DNA of 64,000 nucleotides from Lysobacter prati (GTDB lineage: Bacteria > Pseudomonadota > Gammaproteobacteria > Xanthomonadales > Xanthomonadaceae): NCBI RefSeq assembly GCF_009765215.1, contig NZ_VLNV01000003.1:248001-312000 (forward strand), in the 5' to 3' direction. Below are positions 1 to 9,870 of the stretch, piece by piece. Within the stretch, counting starts at the first letter, position 1; each line of letters starts with the position of its first letter. Position numbers and translations under genes: made by a program. The notes under the pieces are model-generated. The model searched no databases, was not told the origin of the DNA, and saw only the letters and a program-made list of their open reading frames with translations.

Positions 1-403
1 CCATGAAACCGACCTTGCGCATGCCCTGGGCCTGCGCAACCTGTACCACCTCGGACACGATGCGGTACTTGGTCGTCTTGTCGCCGCGGACGTTGATCTG
101 CGGCTGCGGGGTCTTCTGCGCTTCGATCGACAGACGGCTCTCGAGCAGATCCTTGGTGATCGGCTCGTCGTTCCAATAAAGGCTCCCGTTGTCTTCCACC
201 GTGATGTTGATCGGCGTGACCGGCGGGGCCTTATCGGGACGCTTGTCCAGATTGGCTTGCGGAAGATCGACCTGGACCTTATGCGACATCAGCGGTGCGG
301 TGATCATGAAAATGATCAGTAGCACCAGCATCACGTCGACAAGCGGCGTGACATTGATCTCGGCCATCGGGCCGCCGCTATCGTTGCCTGTACTGAAGGC
401 CAT
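1..403 (-). CDS. exbD: ExbD biopolymer transport protein (3' end outside window)
   Basis: This gene encodes ExbD, the periplasm-facing subunit of the ExbB-ExbD proton channel that energises TonB at the inner membrane. About 134 codons are visible from the ATG at 403. The C-terminus lies beyond the window edge. After a short cytoplasmic start comes one membrane segment (about residues 20-42) in the family context NVTPLVDVMLVLLIIF, with the proton-carrying aspartate at D23. The periplasmic domain follows. It is the third gene of tonB-exbB-exbD, 42 bases after exbB. Xanthomonas carries two exbD genes here, so a second copy may follow outside the window. Confidence 0.93.
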   Translation of the reverse strand, partial: MAFSTGNDSGGPMAEINVTPLVDVMLVLLIIFMITAPLMSHKVQVDLPQANLDKRPDKAPPVTPINITVEDNGSLYWNDEPITKDLLESRLSIEAQKTPQPQINVRGDKTTKYRIVSEVVQVAQAQGMRKVGFM

Positions 404-445
404 GTACGAACTCCAAACCTACTGCGAGAGGGCGTCGGTTATTGC

Positions 446-1198
446 TTAGCGCTTGCTGACAACTTCGCCGACGCGCGAGCCGGTAGCGAAGAAGTCATGC
501 AGGTCGTGAGCGAACGTATCGAACTTGTTGTTCGTAACGCGGTTCAGACGGGTGAAGAAGTTGTATGCCAGCACCGCCGGGATTGCGACGAACAGGCCGA
601 TGGCGGTCATGATCAGTGCTTCACCGACCGGGCCGGCAACGGCGTCGATCGAAGCCTGGCCGGTGGCGCTGATGCGGATCAGGGCGTGGTAGATGCCCCA
701 GACCGTACCGAGCAGACCAACGAACGGAGCGGTCGAACCGACGGTGGCGAGCACGGTCAGGCCGGCTTCCAGCTTCGAGGACTCGCGGGTCACACCCTGA
801 CGCAGGGCGCGGTCAACGAACTCGGAGCGGTTGAGCGACTCGACCAGGCGCGAACCTTCGTGGCGCTGGTGGTGGGCTGCTGCCTGGGCAGCATCGAGAG
901 CGATCTTCGAAAACGGCTCGAAGCGACCCTGCTCTTCCATGAAGCGGATTGCGTCCTGTGCGTTCGGGGTCTCCCAGAACGTGCTGACCACGCGATCAGA
1001 ACTGGCGCGCAGGCGCAGGTTCTTCACGAAGTTCACCACGATCCAGTAGATCGAGAGGATCGACATGATGGCGAGGGTGAGGAATACGACCCAGCCGACC
1101 AGGTCGAAGTTCTGCAACAGATGCGCGAAGCTCATCTGCTGGAGTGCCTCGGCGTTGGAGCCTCCGGCGGTCGCAGCGGTGGTGGTTTCCTGCAGCAT
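446..1198 (-). CDS. exbB: ExbB / TolQ-type proton channel protein
   Basis: The product is ExbB (250 aa), the pentameric channel subunit that works with ExbD to power TonB-dependent uptake of siderophores, vitamins and sugars through the outer membrane. Three membrane segments are visible at about residues 34-57, 146-170 and 191-214. The last two carry the MotA/TolQ/ExbB signature (GSTAPFVGLLGTVWGIYHAL, then PVGEALIMTAIGLFVAIPAV). The long loop between segments 1 and 2 is cytoplasmic. The gene lies 73 bases after tonB on the same strand, so it is very likely co-transcribed. TolQ is the alternative, but the tonB neighbour favours ExbB. Confidence 0.95.
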   Translation of the reverse strand: MLQETTTAATAGGSNAEALQQMSFAHLLQNFDLVGWVVFLTLAIMSILSIYWIVVNFVKNLRLRASSDRVVSTFWETPNAQDAIRFMEEQGRFEPFSKIALDAAQAAAHHQRHEGSRLVESLNRSEFVDRALRQGVTRESSKLEAGLTVLATVGSTAPFVGLLGTVWGIYHALIRISATGQASIDAVAGPVGEALIMTAIGLFVAIPAVLAYNFFTRLNRVTNNKFDTFAHDLHDFFATGSRVGEVVSKR

Positions 1199-1271
1199 GA
1201 CGCTTACCTTTGAATGTCGTGGAAAGGAAAGAGGTGGTACGGATTGCCTACAACTTGTCCCGTGACCCCGA

Positions 1272-1946
1272 TCAGGTCGGCGGGACGAAATCTACCGGGA
1301 CGCGGACGCGGCTGGTTACGCCAACGCCGTTCTGCATCTCGGGGTTGAACTTCCACTTCCGGGCGGCATCCATTGCAGCGCGGTCGAGGTTGCGGTTACG
1401 GCTCGACTTCTCGACCGCGACGTCCAGGACATTGCCCTGACCGTCAATGGTGATGATCAGCGTAACCGTGCCACCAACGCCCTGGCGGGCTTCGGTCGGC
1501 GGGTACTTGGGCGGGTTGAGCCGCTTCGAGGACGGGTCGACGCTTGAGCCAATCGTCGTTGCCGGTGCGGGCGGCGACGGCGGACTCGGCGGCGGCGCGG
1601 CCACGTCAACCGGGCTCGGATCGTCGACCAGCACCGGCGGTTCATCCGGCGGCGGCGGCAACGGAGTCGGCTGCGGCGGCGTCAGCTTCGGCGGCGGCTT
1701 GAGCTCCTTCGGGGGCTCAGGCGGCGGCGGCGGCGGCGGCGGAGGCGGCGGCGGCGGCTTGATCAGGTTGACGAACGTGACGTCTTCCTCTTGCTGCGCC
1801 GTGGCCGGAGGGGCCATAGGAGCGAGCAAAAGCAGCAGGGCCGCGACATGGAATGCGATCGCAATGGTTACACCGGCGATACGCGCCCAGTTCAAACCTT
1901 CGCGGTCGTCATCTTTTCTTGCGTGGATTTCGAGGTCTTGCGTCAT
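1272..1946 (-). CDS. tonB: TonB energy transducer
   Basis: TonB (224 aa) spans the periplasm and passes inner-membrane energy to TonB-dependent receptors. A short cytoplasmic N-terminus is followed by one membrane anchor (about 22-42), a proline-rich periplasmic spacer and a C-terminal TonB domain (about 135-224) that begins at the PPKYPPTEARQGVGG motif. The spacer contains an unbroken run of 13 prolines (residues 64-76), then more PPP blocks. The gene heads the tonB-exbB-exbD operon. It has a plausible promoter (2041-2069) and a long leader with a strong hairpin. A run of 13 prolines would normally need EF-P for translation. Confidence 0.95.
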   Translation of the reverse strand: MTQDLEIHARKDDDREGLNWARIAGVTIAIAFHVAALLLLLAPMAPPATAQQEEDVTFVNLIKPPPPPPPPPPPPPEPPKELKPPPKLTPPQPTPLPPPPDEPPVLVDDPSPVDVAAPPPSPPSPPAPATTIGSSVDPSSKRLNPPKYPPTEARQGVGGTVTLIITIDGQGNVLDVAVEKSSRNRNLDRAAMDAARKWKFNPEMQNGVGVTSRVRVPVDFVPPT

Positions 1947-2004
1947 GCGCCGTAGCTCGCGAGGTATTTCCGGACGCCTGGGCGCCTCGGGCCGTCAGTT
2001 ACGA

Positions 2005-2032
2005 TTCCCGCGACTACTTCGAGTCGCGGGAA
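2005..2032 (-). other. Perfect 11-bp hairpin in the tonB leader
   Basis: TTCCCGCGACT at 2005-2015 pairs exactly with AGTCGCGGGAA at 2022-2032 across a six-base loop. It would lie at the very 5' end of the tonB transcript if the promoter at 2041-2069 is right, so it may protect the mRNA or regulate it. It also lies downstream of the TPR gene, but it has no T-run, so a terminator role is less likely. Confidence 0.6.
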
Positions 2033-2040
2033 CCTCCTAG

Positions 2041-2069
2041 CATATACCAAATTGCGCTCTTTGGACCAA
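2041..2069 (-). promoter_or_regulatory. Probable sigma-70 promoter of the tonB operon
   Basis: On the minus strand TTGGTC (2064-2069) and TATATG (2041-2046) are separated by 17 bases and followed by an A/G-rich start region. The site lies about 95 bases upstream of the tonB ATG. This comes from hexamer matching only. No Fur-like site was recognised. Confidence 0.5.
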
Positions 2070-2118
2070 GTGCAATTGGATGATTTCGCGTTGCCGAATT
2101 TCGTCGGCCTTCAACTCG

Positions 2119-3336
2119 TTACTTGCCAGGCAACGCGATGATCTTCTTGGCGTCGTCGGGCTTCTTTACGCCCTTTGCGACAGCCTGCTTGGCGGCTTCC
2201 TTTGCCTCGGGAATGCGATCTTCCTGCCACAGCACGCGGGCGAGGTTCAGGTACGCCTCACCGTCCGGCGCCAGGGGGGCAGCCTTCTTGTAGGCGTCGA
2301 TCGCCGGACCGGCCTGGTCAGAGAAATAATACGCCTGTGCGAGGGCCAGGTACGTCTGGTAGTCGGGCTTGATCACACCCTTCTGCAGGCCGTCGTTGAT
2401 GACCCCGATCGCCTCCTTCTCCTTGCCATCCATGTTCAGGTAGGTGGCGTAGAGCTGGCGGTATTCCTTGTCCTCGGTCAGCTGGCCGCTGGCGCGGAGC
2501 TTTTCGAGGACCGCGGCGGCCTTGTCCAGCATGTCGTTCTGCTGGTAGACGGCCGCCAGGTTCAGCTGGGCGCGCTTGTCGCCCGGATTCTTGGCCGCCA
2601 GGCCCTCGGCGATGCTGGCCGCTTCGCCGGTCTGGCCCGACTCGGCGTAGGTCGCCATCAGAAGCTGCTGCCACTCGGGCTTGGGCGTCGGGCTGAGGTC
2701 GATGGCTTGCTTGATCACCGGAGCGGCCTCCTTGTAGCGCTCGAGGCGGTACAGGGTGTTGCCCTTGATGATCAGGTGCTCGGGCTTCTGGCTCTTGGTC
2801 TCGGCCAGGAACTGGTCGATGGTCTTGAGCGACTCGGCGTACTGGTCTTCCTGCAACTGCAGCTGGGAGAGCATCAGCATCGCGCCGAAGTGGCCGTTGT
2901 TGTCCAGGCCGTTGGAAGCGATCGCCTGCTTGAGGTAGTTCATCGCGCCGGGGGTGTCGTCGCCGTCATAGGCGGCCTGGGCGGCGATCTGGGCGGCGAA
3001 GGCCTTGTCGTAGGCGTTGGCTTCCGGCATCGCGATGATCTGGTCGGCGATGGCGCGGGCTTCCGGGCCCTTGTCGTCGTCGTAGGCCTTCATCATTTTC
3101 TGCAGCTGCGGCGTTGCCTTCTTCGAGGCCTTGCTGTCCGGCGCCTGACGGGTGGCCTGCGGGTATTCGTTGGCGACCTTGCCAGAGTCCTGCTTGCCTT
3201 CTTCCTTCTTGGCGCGGCGCTCGGCGGCACGCTCGTTCGCGGTCTGCGCGTTGACCTGGCTGACCGCACCAAACATCAGGACGGCGCTGACAGCGGCGAC
3301 CAGGACGCGTTGGTTACGGCGGGAGACGTTGTTCAT
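2119..3336 (-). CDS. Exported tetratricopeptide-repeat protein
   Basis: The product is a 405-aa protein with a clear signal peptide (residues 1-30, ending VNA-QT), a short charged Ala/Glu/Arg/Lys segment, and then TPR-type helical repeats to the C-terminus (for example YLNLARVLWQEDRIPEAKEA). It is therefore a periplasmic protein-interaction scaffold. Homologous TPR proteins are common in Xanthomonadaceae, but I do not know a defined function. It lies upstream of the tonB operon on the same strand, separated by 172 bases that hold the tonB promoter, so it is probably an independent unit. Confidence 0.75.
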   Translation of the reverse strand: MNNVSRRNQRVLVAAVSAVLMFGAVSQVNAQTANERAAERRAKKEEGKQDSGKVANEYPQATRQAPDSKASKKATPQLQKMMKAYDDDKGPEARAIADQIIAMPEANAYDKAFAAQIAAQAAYDGDDTPGAMNYLKQAIASNGLDNNGHFGAMLMLSQLQLQEDQYAESLKTIDQFLAETKSQKPEHLIIKGNTLYRLERYKEAAPVIKQAIDLSPTPKPEWQQLLMATYAESGQTGEAASIAEGLAAKNPGDKRAQLNLAAVYQQNDMLDKAAAVLEKLRASGQLTEDKEYRQLYATYLNMDGKEKEAIGVINDGLQKGVIKPDYQTYLALAQAYYFSDQAGPAIDAYKKAAPLAPDGEAYLNLARVLWQEDRIPEAKEAAKQAVAKGVKKPDDAKKIIALPGK

Positions 3337-3468
3337 CGATCACCTCAAATCTGCGGCCGCACGTAATCGGGCGGGTCGGTGGCAAGGCCAAGGGGGTGTG
3401 AAGCTATCAGAAACGTGACTACGAGCGATACGGGGTTTTCTGTCCTAATTCACGTTCCCTGCACACAG

Positions 3469-4272
3469 TCATCCGCACTTGGGCGTATGGCCGGAGGCAC
3501 GGGCCTGCTCGTAAACGGGCATCAGGCTACCTGCGCGGGCGTTCAGTTCGCCAATGCGCGAGGACGGATCCGGGTGCGTCGACAGCCAGGTAGGCGCGCG
3601 ATCGCCGCCCGCGGCGGCCATGTTCTGCCACAGATTCACCGCCTGGCGCGGGTCGAAACCGGCCTTGGCAGCGAGTTCCTGGCCGACCACGTCGGCTTCG
3701 GTTTCCTGGGTCCGCGAGTTCGGCAGCAGGTAGAACGTCTGCGCTGCAGCCCCGCCGATCTGGCCGGCGGCGTTGGCCGCGCCGGACCCGTAGGCCGAGC
3801 CGAGGATCGCGCTGCCGATGCCCAGCAGTGTCGAAGTGCCCTGCTGCTTGGTGATGCGCTCGTCGTGATGGCGCGAAACGACGTGACCGATCTCGTGGCC
3901 GATCACGGCGGCGAGCTGGTCCTGGTTCTTGGCGACGGTGAAGATGCCGGTGTTCACGCCGACCTTGCCGCCGGGCAGGGCGAACGCGTTGGCCGAGCTG
4001 TCTTCGAACACCGCCACTTCCCAGTTCGTCTGCCAGCCCTGCGGCAGTTCGCGGGTGATGTCGGTGACCACGCAGCGCACGTAGGCGTTCATGCGGGCAT
4101 CGGTGCTGACCTTCTGCTTGGCCTTGGCCTCGGCGAAGGCCTGCGCACCCATCTGGTCGAGCTGCTGCTGCGATACCGCGCCGACGTACTGCTTGCGCCC
4201 GGTGGGCGAAGTAGACGTGGCGCAAGCGGTGACAACGGCGGCCACGGCCACGGCGAGCAGCAGGTGCTTCAT
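3469..4272 (-). CDS. M48-family metalloprotease lipoprotein
   Basis: This is a zinc metalloprotease of the M48 family (267 aa), related to the periplasmic proteases BepA and LoiP that act in outer-membrane protein quality control. The chosen ATG at 4272 gives a lipoprotein signal ending in VTAC with the lipidated Cys at residue 17. An upstream in-frame start would only add a non-signal extension. The zinc site HEIGH is at 126-130 and the third ligand lies in the downstream motif ETEAD. The family motif ANAFALPGGKVGVNTGI precedes it. There are no TPRs after the protease domain, unlike BepA, so it is closer to LoiP in architecture. Confidence 0.9.
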   Translation of the reverse strand: MKHLLLAVAVAAVVTACATSTSPTGRKQYVGAVSQQQLDQMGAQAFAEAKAKQKVSTDARMNAYVRCVVTDITRELPQGWQTNWEVAVFEDSSANAFALPGGKVGVNTGIFTVAKNQDQLAAVIGHEIGHVVSRHHDERITKQQGTSTLLGIGSAILGSAYGSGAANAAGQIGGAAAQTFYLLPNSRTQETEADVVGQELAAKAGFDPRQAVNLWQNMAAAGGDRAPTWLSTHPDPSSRIGELNARAGSLMPVYEQARASGHTPKCG

Positions 4273-4360
4273 CTTCAGGGAATCCCGCTTCAGGTTGATG
4301 ACGCGTTGTAACGTCCGCCGGATTAACACTTCGTCAATACGGCGTGCGCGAAGGCTGGTG

Positions 4361-4390
4361 GGCTGAATCCCCGTGGGAGCGGGTTCAGCC
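4361..4390. other. Imperfect inverted repeat downstream of gyrB
   Basis: GGCTGAATCCC and GGGTTCAGCC flank a GTGGGAGC-type centre, with one bulged base in the stem. It lies just past the gyrB stop and has no T-run. The GTGGGAGCGGGTTCAGCC core resembles the short REP palindromes common between genes in Xanthomonadaceae. It may also stop gyrB transcription. Confidence 0.4.
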
Positions 4391-4409
4391 TCGAACGATC
4401 ACACATCGA

Positions 4410-6899
<2,490 letters not shown>

Positions 6900-6949
6900 T
6901 TACCCGGCGGGGCCGGAGGCGTCAAGACACATTAGCTATTCAACGCGAG

Positions 6950-6976
6950 AGTATACCAGCAGGCCCCTATTGCTGG
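6950..6976 (-). promoter_or_regulatory. Probable gyrB promoter -10 with overlapping dyad
   Basis: The minus strand reads TATACT (6950-6955), a near-consensus -10 about 75 bases before the gyrB ATG. Immediately upstream CCAGCA (6956-6961) and TGCTGG (6971-6976) form a dyad spanning the -10/-35 spacer. No good -35 hexamer is visible, which is common for supercoiling-sensitive gyrase promoters. Confidence 0.4.
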
Positions 6977-7076
6977 TTGACTGGGAGCTTGAGCGGGGGT
7001 ATTGGCGGTCGCCGCGGGGTTCACGGTTTGGGGTTTGGGCTTTCGGTTCCGGCTTTGGGCTTCTAACTCCGGAGGG

Positions 7077-7347
7077 GCGCTGACCGGCAGGGCGGGGATT
7101 GCTCCGCCCCTTCGTCGGACATCCTGTCCGAAGGCGGGGCGCGGGCCATCCATGGCCCGCTGCTGCGCAATCCCCGCCCCACCGGTCAGCGCTTCGGCTA
7201 TTCGTTGCGTGGTCTTCGGCTGCCCCCAAAGCGGGAGGAGCCTGATCTGGCTCGCAATGCTTGGTCCCCGTCATCCCGGCGAACGCCGGGACCCAGGCCC
7301 GCAGCCTGTCCGACCATCTCCGTCATCCCCGCGAAGGCGGGGATCCA
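7077..7347 (+). repeat. Composite structured repeat, copy A (folded core plus two REPs)
   Basis: This fills most of the 507-base gap between gyrB and recF. The 82-base core (7094-7175) starts GGGGATTGC and ends GCAATCCCC, and its flanks extend the pairing outward to 7077-7192 with only two mismatches. Inside are two further hairpins: CGCCCC..CGGACA with TGTCCG..GGGGCG, and GGGCCAT-CC-ATGGCCC. Two REP palindromes follow in the same orientation (7270-7296, 7322-7347; type GTCATCCCSGCGAASGCSGG). Copies B and C are at 18.6 kb and 48.9 kb. I see no coding sequence in it. Confidence 0.85.
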
Positions 7348-7382
7348 AGGACGTCGGGGTGCGTCATCGGAGCAGCCACGAA

Positions 7383-8498
7383 TCAGCCGCTGATCGCTCC
7401 ATGTTCCACGTGGAACCGTCGAACCTCAGCCGCCGTGTCCAACCCACTGGGTGCTTCTGTGCCAGTAATGAAAACCTGCGCTCCGCTGGCCTGCAGTCGC
7501 GCAAGGACCCGCCCCTGGTGCTGCCGGTCCAGTTCGGAGGCCAGATCGTCCAGGGCGACCACGGGCCATTCCCCGCGCGCAGCAGCGTGGTGCTCCGCCT
7601 GAGCCAGAAGGGTCGACAGGGCGGTCAGCTTGGCCTGGCCTCGGGACAAGGCTTCGCGGCCGGGGATCGCCCCGAAGACGATGCGCCAGTCCGCTCGATG
7701 AGGTCCCACGGAGCTGTAGCCGGCAACGAGGTCGCGCTCCCGGGCAAGTAGCAGCGCATCTGCCAGCGGGAGATCGTCCCGACGCCAACCCGGCACATAG
7801 TCGAGCCTACTGGGGCCCAGGGCAGGGGCCAGTTCCGACAGCAGGGCGGCGAATCGGGGCTGGAGCTGCTCGAGGTACTGCTCGCGGCGCCGGCTCAGCG
7901 GTTCTCCAGCCTCCGCCAGCTCGTGATCCCAGGCATCCAGTTGGCCATCACGGGCGCGGGCCTTGAGAAGGGCGTTTCGTTGCTTCAGTGCCCGGGCGTA
8001 GCGGCGCCAGAGTGGGAGGAAATCTTGTTCCACGTGGAACAACCCCCAATCGAGGTAGCGCCGACGGGATTCGCCGCCGCCGGTAATGAGCGCGTGGCTG
8101 CCGGGTTCGAAGCTGACGACGGCCAGGGCTGCGCACAAGTCGCCCAACTGGGCGACGTTGCTGCCGTCCAGGCGCCCGGTCCAGTCCTGGCCGCTGTGCC
8201 TCATCCCTGCTTTGCGGGTGCGCTCGGGCGCGGGGGCATCCAACGACGCGTCTGCACTGGTTGCCAGTCGTTCCTGCCATTCGACGAATACCTCAAGGGC
8301 CGGGTCACCGTCACGGATCAGCCCGTCGCGCACTCGGCCGCGGAAACTTCGGCCATAGGCCATCAGGTGCAGGGCTTCGAGCACGCTGGTCTTGCCGGCG
8401 CCGTTGTCGCCGGTGATCAGGTTGAGGCCAGGGGAAGGATCGACGCGGAGCTCGACGAACCGTCGCAAGTGGCGCAGTTCAAGGCGAGTGACGTGCAT
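7383..8498 (-). CDS. recF: DNA replication and repair protein RecF
   Basis: RecF (371 aa) is an SMC-like ATPase that loads RecA at gapped DNA. The start at 8498 gives the family N-terminus MHVTRLELRHLRRF. An open frame continues upstream but is not conserved-looking. Walker A is GDNGAGKT (residues 30-37), the signature motif is LSRGQAKLTAL and Walker B is VVALDDLASELD. Two parS-like sites lie inside the gene, and in its frame each is read as FHVE. A third lies just upstream. dnaN is upstream on the same strand but a good terminator separates them. Confidence 0.96.
   Translation of the reverse strand: MHVTRLELRHLRRFVELRVDPSPGLNLITGDNGAGKTSVLEALHLMAYGRSFRGRVRDGLIRDGDPALEVFVEWQERLATSADASLDAPAPERTRKAGMRHSGQDWTGRLDGSNVAQLGDLCAALAVVSFEPGSHALITGGGESRRRYLDWGLFHVEQDFLPLWRRYARALKQRNALLKARARDGQLDAWDHELAEAGEPLSRRREQYLEQLQPRFAALLSELAPALGPSRLDYVPGWRRDDLPLADALLLARERDLVAGYSSVGPHRADWRIVFGAIPGREALSRGQAKLTALSTLLAQAEHHAAARGEWPVVALDDLASELDRQHQGRVLARLQASGAQVFITGTEAPSGLDTAAEVRRFHVEHGAISG
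7402..7417. promoter_or_regulatory. parS-like ParB-binding site 1
   Basis: The sequence TGTTCCACGTGGAACC matches the pseudomonad/chromosomal parS palindrome with one off-symmetry end base. It lies inside the 3' end of recF, where it encodes FHVE. ParB nucleates on such sites near the origin to load SMC and segregate the chromosome. Confidence 0.8.
8026..8041. promoter_or_regulatory. parS-like ParB-binding site 2
   Basis: The perfect 16-base palindrome TGTTCCACGTGGAACA (18 bases with the flanking T and A) lies in the middle of recF. The recF frame reads through it as LFHVEQ. Confidence 0.85.
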
Positions 8499-8571
8499 TG
8501 GGGCCAGTTTACCGGTCCGCCTGGGGTCGGGTAAGGACAGCGGCGCTAGACCGAGAACCGTGCCGACGCTG

Positions 8572-8587
8572 TGTTCCACGTGGAACA
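8572..8587. promoter_or_regulatory. parS-like ParB-binding site 3
   Basis: A second perfect TGTTCCACGTGGAACA lies in the noncoding stretch between recF and dnaN, 74 bases upstream of the recF start. Together with the other two sites it forms a cluster spanning 1.2 kb, about 1.5 kb from the proposed oriC. Confidence 0.85.
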
Positions 8588-8677
8588 AGACCGAAGACAT
8601 TCGGACCCGCCCAAGGCGGTCTCGAATAATCGGAAAACGACCTGTTGCGGTGTCCCGACCCACCAAAGCAACGTCCT

Positions 8678-8703
8678 TGGGTTCCCGCCTTTGCGGGAAT
8701 GAC
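8678..8703 (-). repeat. Single REP palindrome
   Basis: The reverse-oriented REP reads TGGGTTCCCGCC, then TT, then GCGGGAATGAC. It is the same family as the REPs at 7270, 18692, 18738, 42234, 42287, 48752, 48796 and 49007. It lies between recF and the dnaN terminator, without the folded core found in the composite copies. Confidence 0.8.
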
Positions 8704-8717
8704 GGGTTTGGGGCAAC

Positions 8718-8746
8718 AAAAAGCCCGGCAATTGGCCGGGCTTCTT
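8718..8746 (-). terminator. Rho-independent terminator after dnaN
   Basis: AAGCCCGGC and GCCGGGCTT form a GC-rich stem with a short AATTG loop. On the minus strand it is followed by five T residues (8722 down to 8718). It lies about 25 bases past the dnaN stop, so recF is probably transcribed from its own promoter. Confidence 0.8.
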
Positions 8747-8769
8747 GATCTTGCGTGCTGCTGCGCGAA

Positions 8770-9870
8770 TCAGAGGCGCAGCGGCATCACCACGTGGCGG
8801 CAGCGGTCGTTCGCCGCTTCGCGAACCAATGCGGACGAGTTGGCGTCGCGCAGGGCGATGACGACATGCTCGTCCTTCAGCGCCGACAGTGCGTCGAGCA
8901 GGTAGTTGACGTTGAAGCCCACCGCCAGGTCGTCGACCTTGGTGTCGGCTTCGACTTCTTCCTGCGCTTCTTCCTGCTCCGGGTTGTGCGCGCTGATCTT
9001 CAGCTGGCCCGGCGACACTTCCAGGCGCACGCCGCGGTACTTCTCGTTCGACAGGATCGCCGCACGCTGCAGCGAGGCACGCAGCACTTCGCGGTCGATG
9101 CGGATCTCGCGGTCGGCACCGATCGGAATCACTGCCTCGTAATCCGGGAAGCGGCCGTCGATCAGCTTGCTGGTAAAGGTCACGTCGTCGCGCTTCACAC
9201 GCAGGTGGCCGCGACCCATCTCCAGCTCGAGTTCGCGTTCGCCGCCTTCGAGCAGTCGCTGCAGTTCCTGCACGCCCTTGCGCGGCACGATGATCTGGCG
9301 CTTGGTCTGGGCGCCGTTCTCAAGCGGAGATTCGCACAGCGCGAGGCGGTGGCCGTCTGTGGCCACGCAGCGCAGGCTGGATTCGCGCAAATCGAACAGC
9401 AGACCGTTGAGGTAGTAGCGGACGTCCTGCTGCGCCATGGCGAATGCAGTGCGTTCGATCAGTTCCTTCAACGCTGCTTCCGGCACGCGTACGCGCTCGG
9501 TGGCTTCGACTTCGTCAATCGACGGAAAGTCGTTCGCCGGAAGGCTCGCCAGGGTGAAGCGCGAACGGCCGGCTTGCACCGTGATCTTTTCCGCCGACTG
9601 CGAAATGGTGACCTTGCTGCCGTCGGGCAGGGCGCGAACGATCTCGAACAGCTTTCGCGCCGGGATCGTGGTTTCACCGTCCTGGGCGTCATCGACCAGG
9701 ACGCGCGACACCATCTCCACTTCCAGGTCGGTACCGGTCAGCGACAGCTGTCCGTCCTTCACCTGGACCAGAAGGTTGGCCAGAACCGGAAGGGTCTGGC
9801 GGCGCTCGACGACGTTGACGACCTGAGCGAGCGGCTTGAGAAAGACTTCGCGTTGAAGGCTGAAACGCAT
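8770..9870 (-). CDS. dnaN: DNA polymerase III beta sliding clamp
   Basis: DnaN (366 aa) is the ring-shaped clamp that tethers DNA polymerase III and many repair enzymes to DNA. The whole length aligns with the three-fold repeated clamp fold. Recognisable parts are the N-terminus MRFSLQREVFLKPLAQVVNV, the central YYLNGLLFDLRESSLRCVAT, and the C-terminal peptide-binding pocket ending RHVVMPLRL. It follows dnaA, separated by the 302-base oriC candidate, and is followed by a terminator. Confidence 0.98.
   Translation of the reverse strand: MRFSLQREVFLKPLAQVVNVVERRQTLPVLANLLVQVKDGQLSLTGTDLEVEMVSRVLVDDAQDGETTIPARKLFEIVRALPDGSKVTISQSAEKITVQAGRSRFTLASLPANDFPSIDEVEATERVRVPEAALKELIERTAFAMAQQDVRYYLNGLLFDLRESSLRCVATDGHRLALCESPLENGAQTKRQIIVPRKGVQELQRLLEGGERELELEMGRGHLRVKRDDVTFTSKLIDGRFPDYEAVIPIGADREIRIDREVLRASLQRAAILSNEKYRGVRLEVSPGQLKISAHNPEQEEAQEEVEADTKVDDLAVGFNVNYLLDALSALKDEHVVIALRDANSSALVREAANDRCRHVVMPLRL

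Noticed and set aside
1721-1760. Run of GGC/CCG triplets in tonB as a slipped or broken frame
   Set aside because: The 13-proline run is in frame and the protein continues normally to its TonB domain. Such proline spacers are usual in TonB.
7077-7347. Copy A repeat as a transposon or insertion sequence
   Set aside because: There is no transposase gene, no target-site duplication that I can see, and the element is under 300 bases. A passively spread palindromic element fits better.
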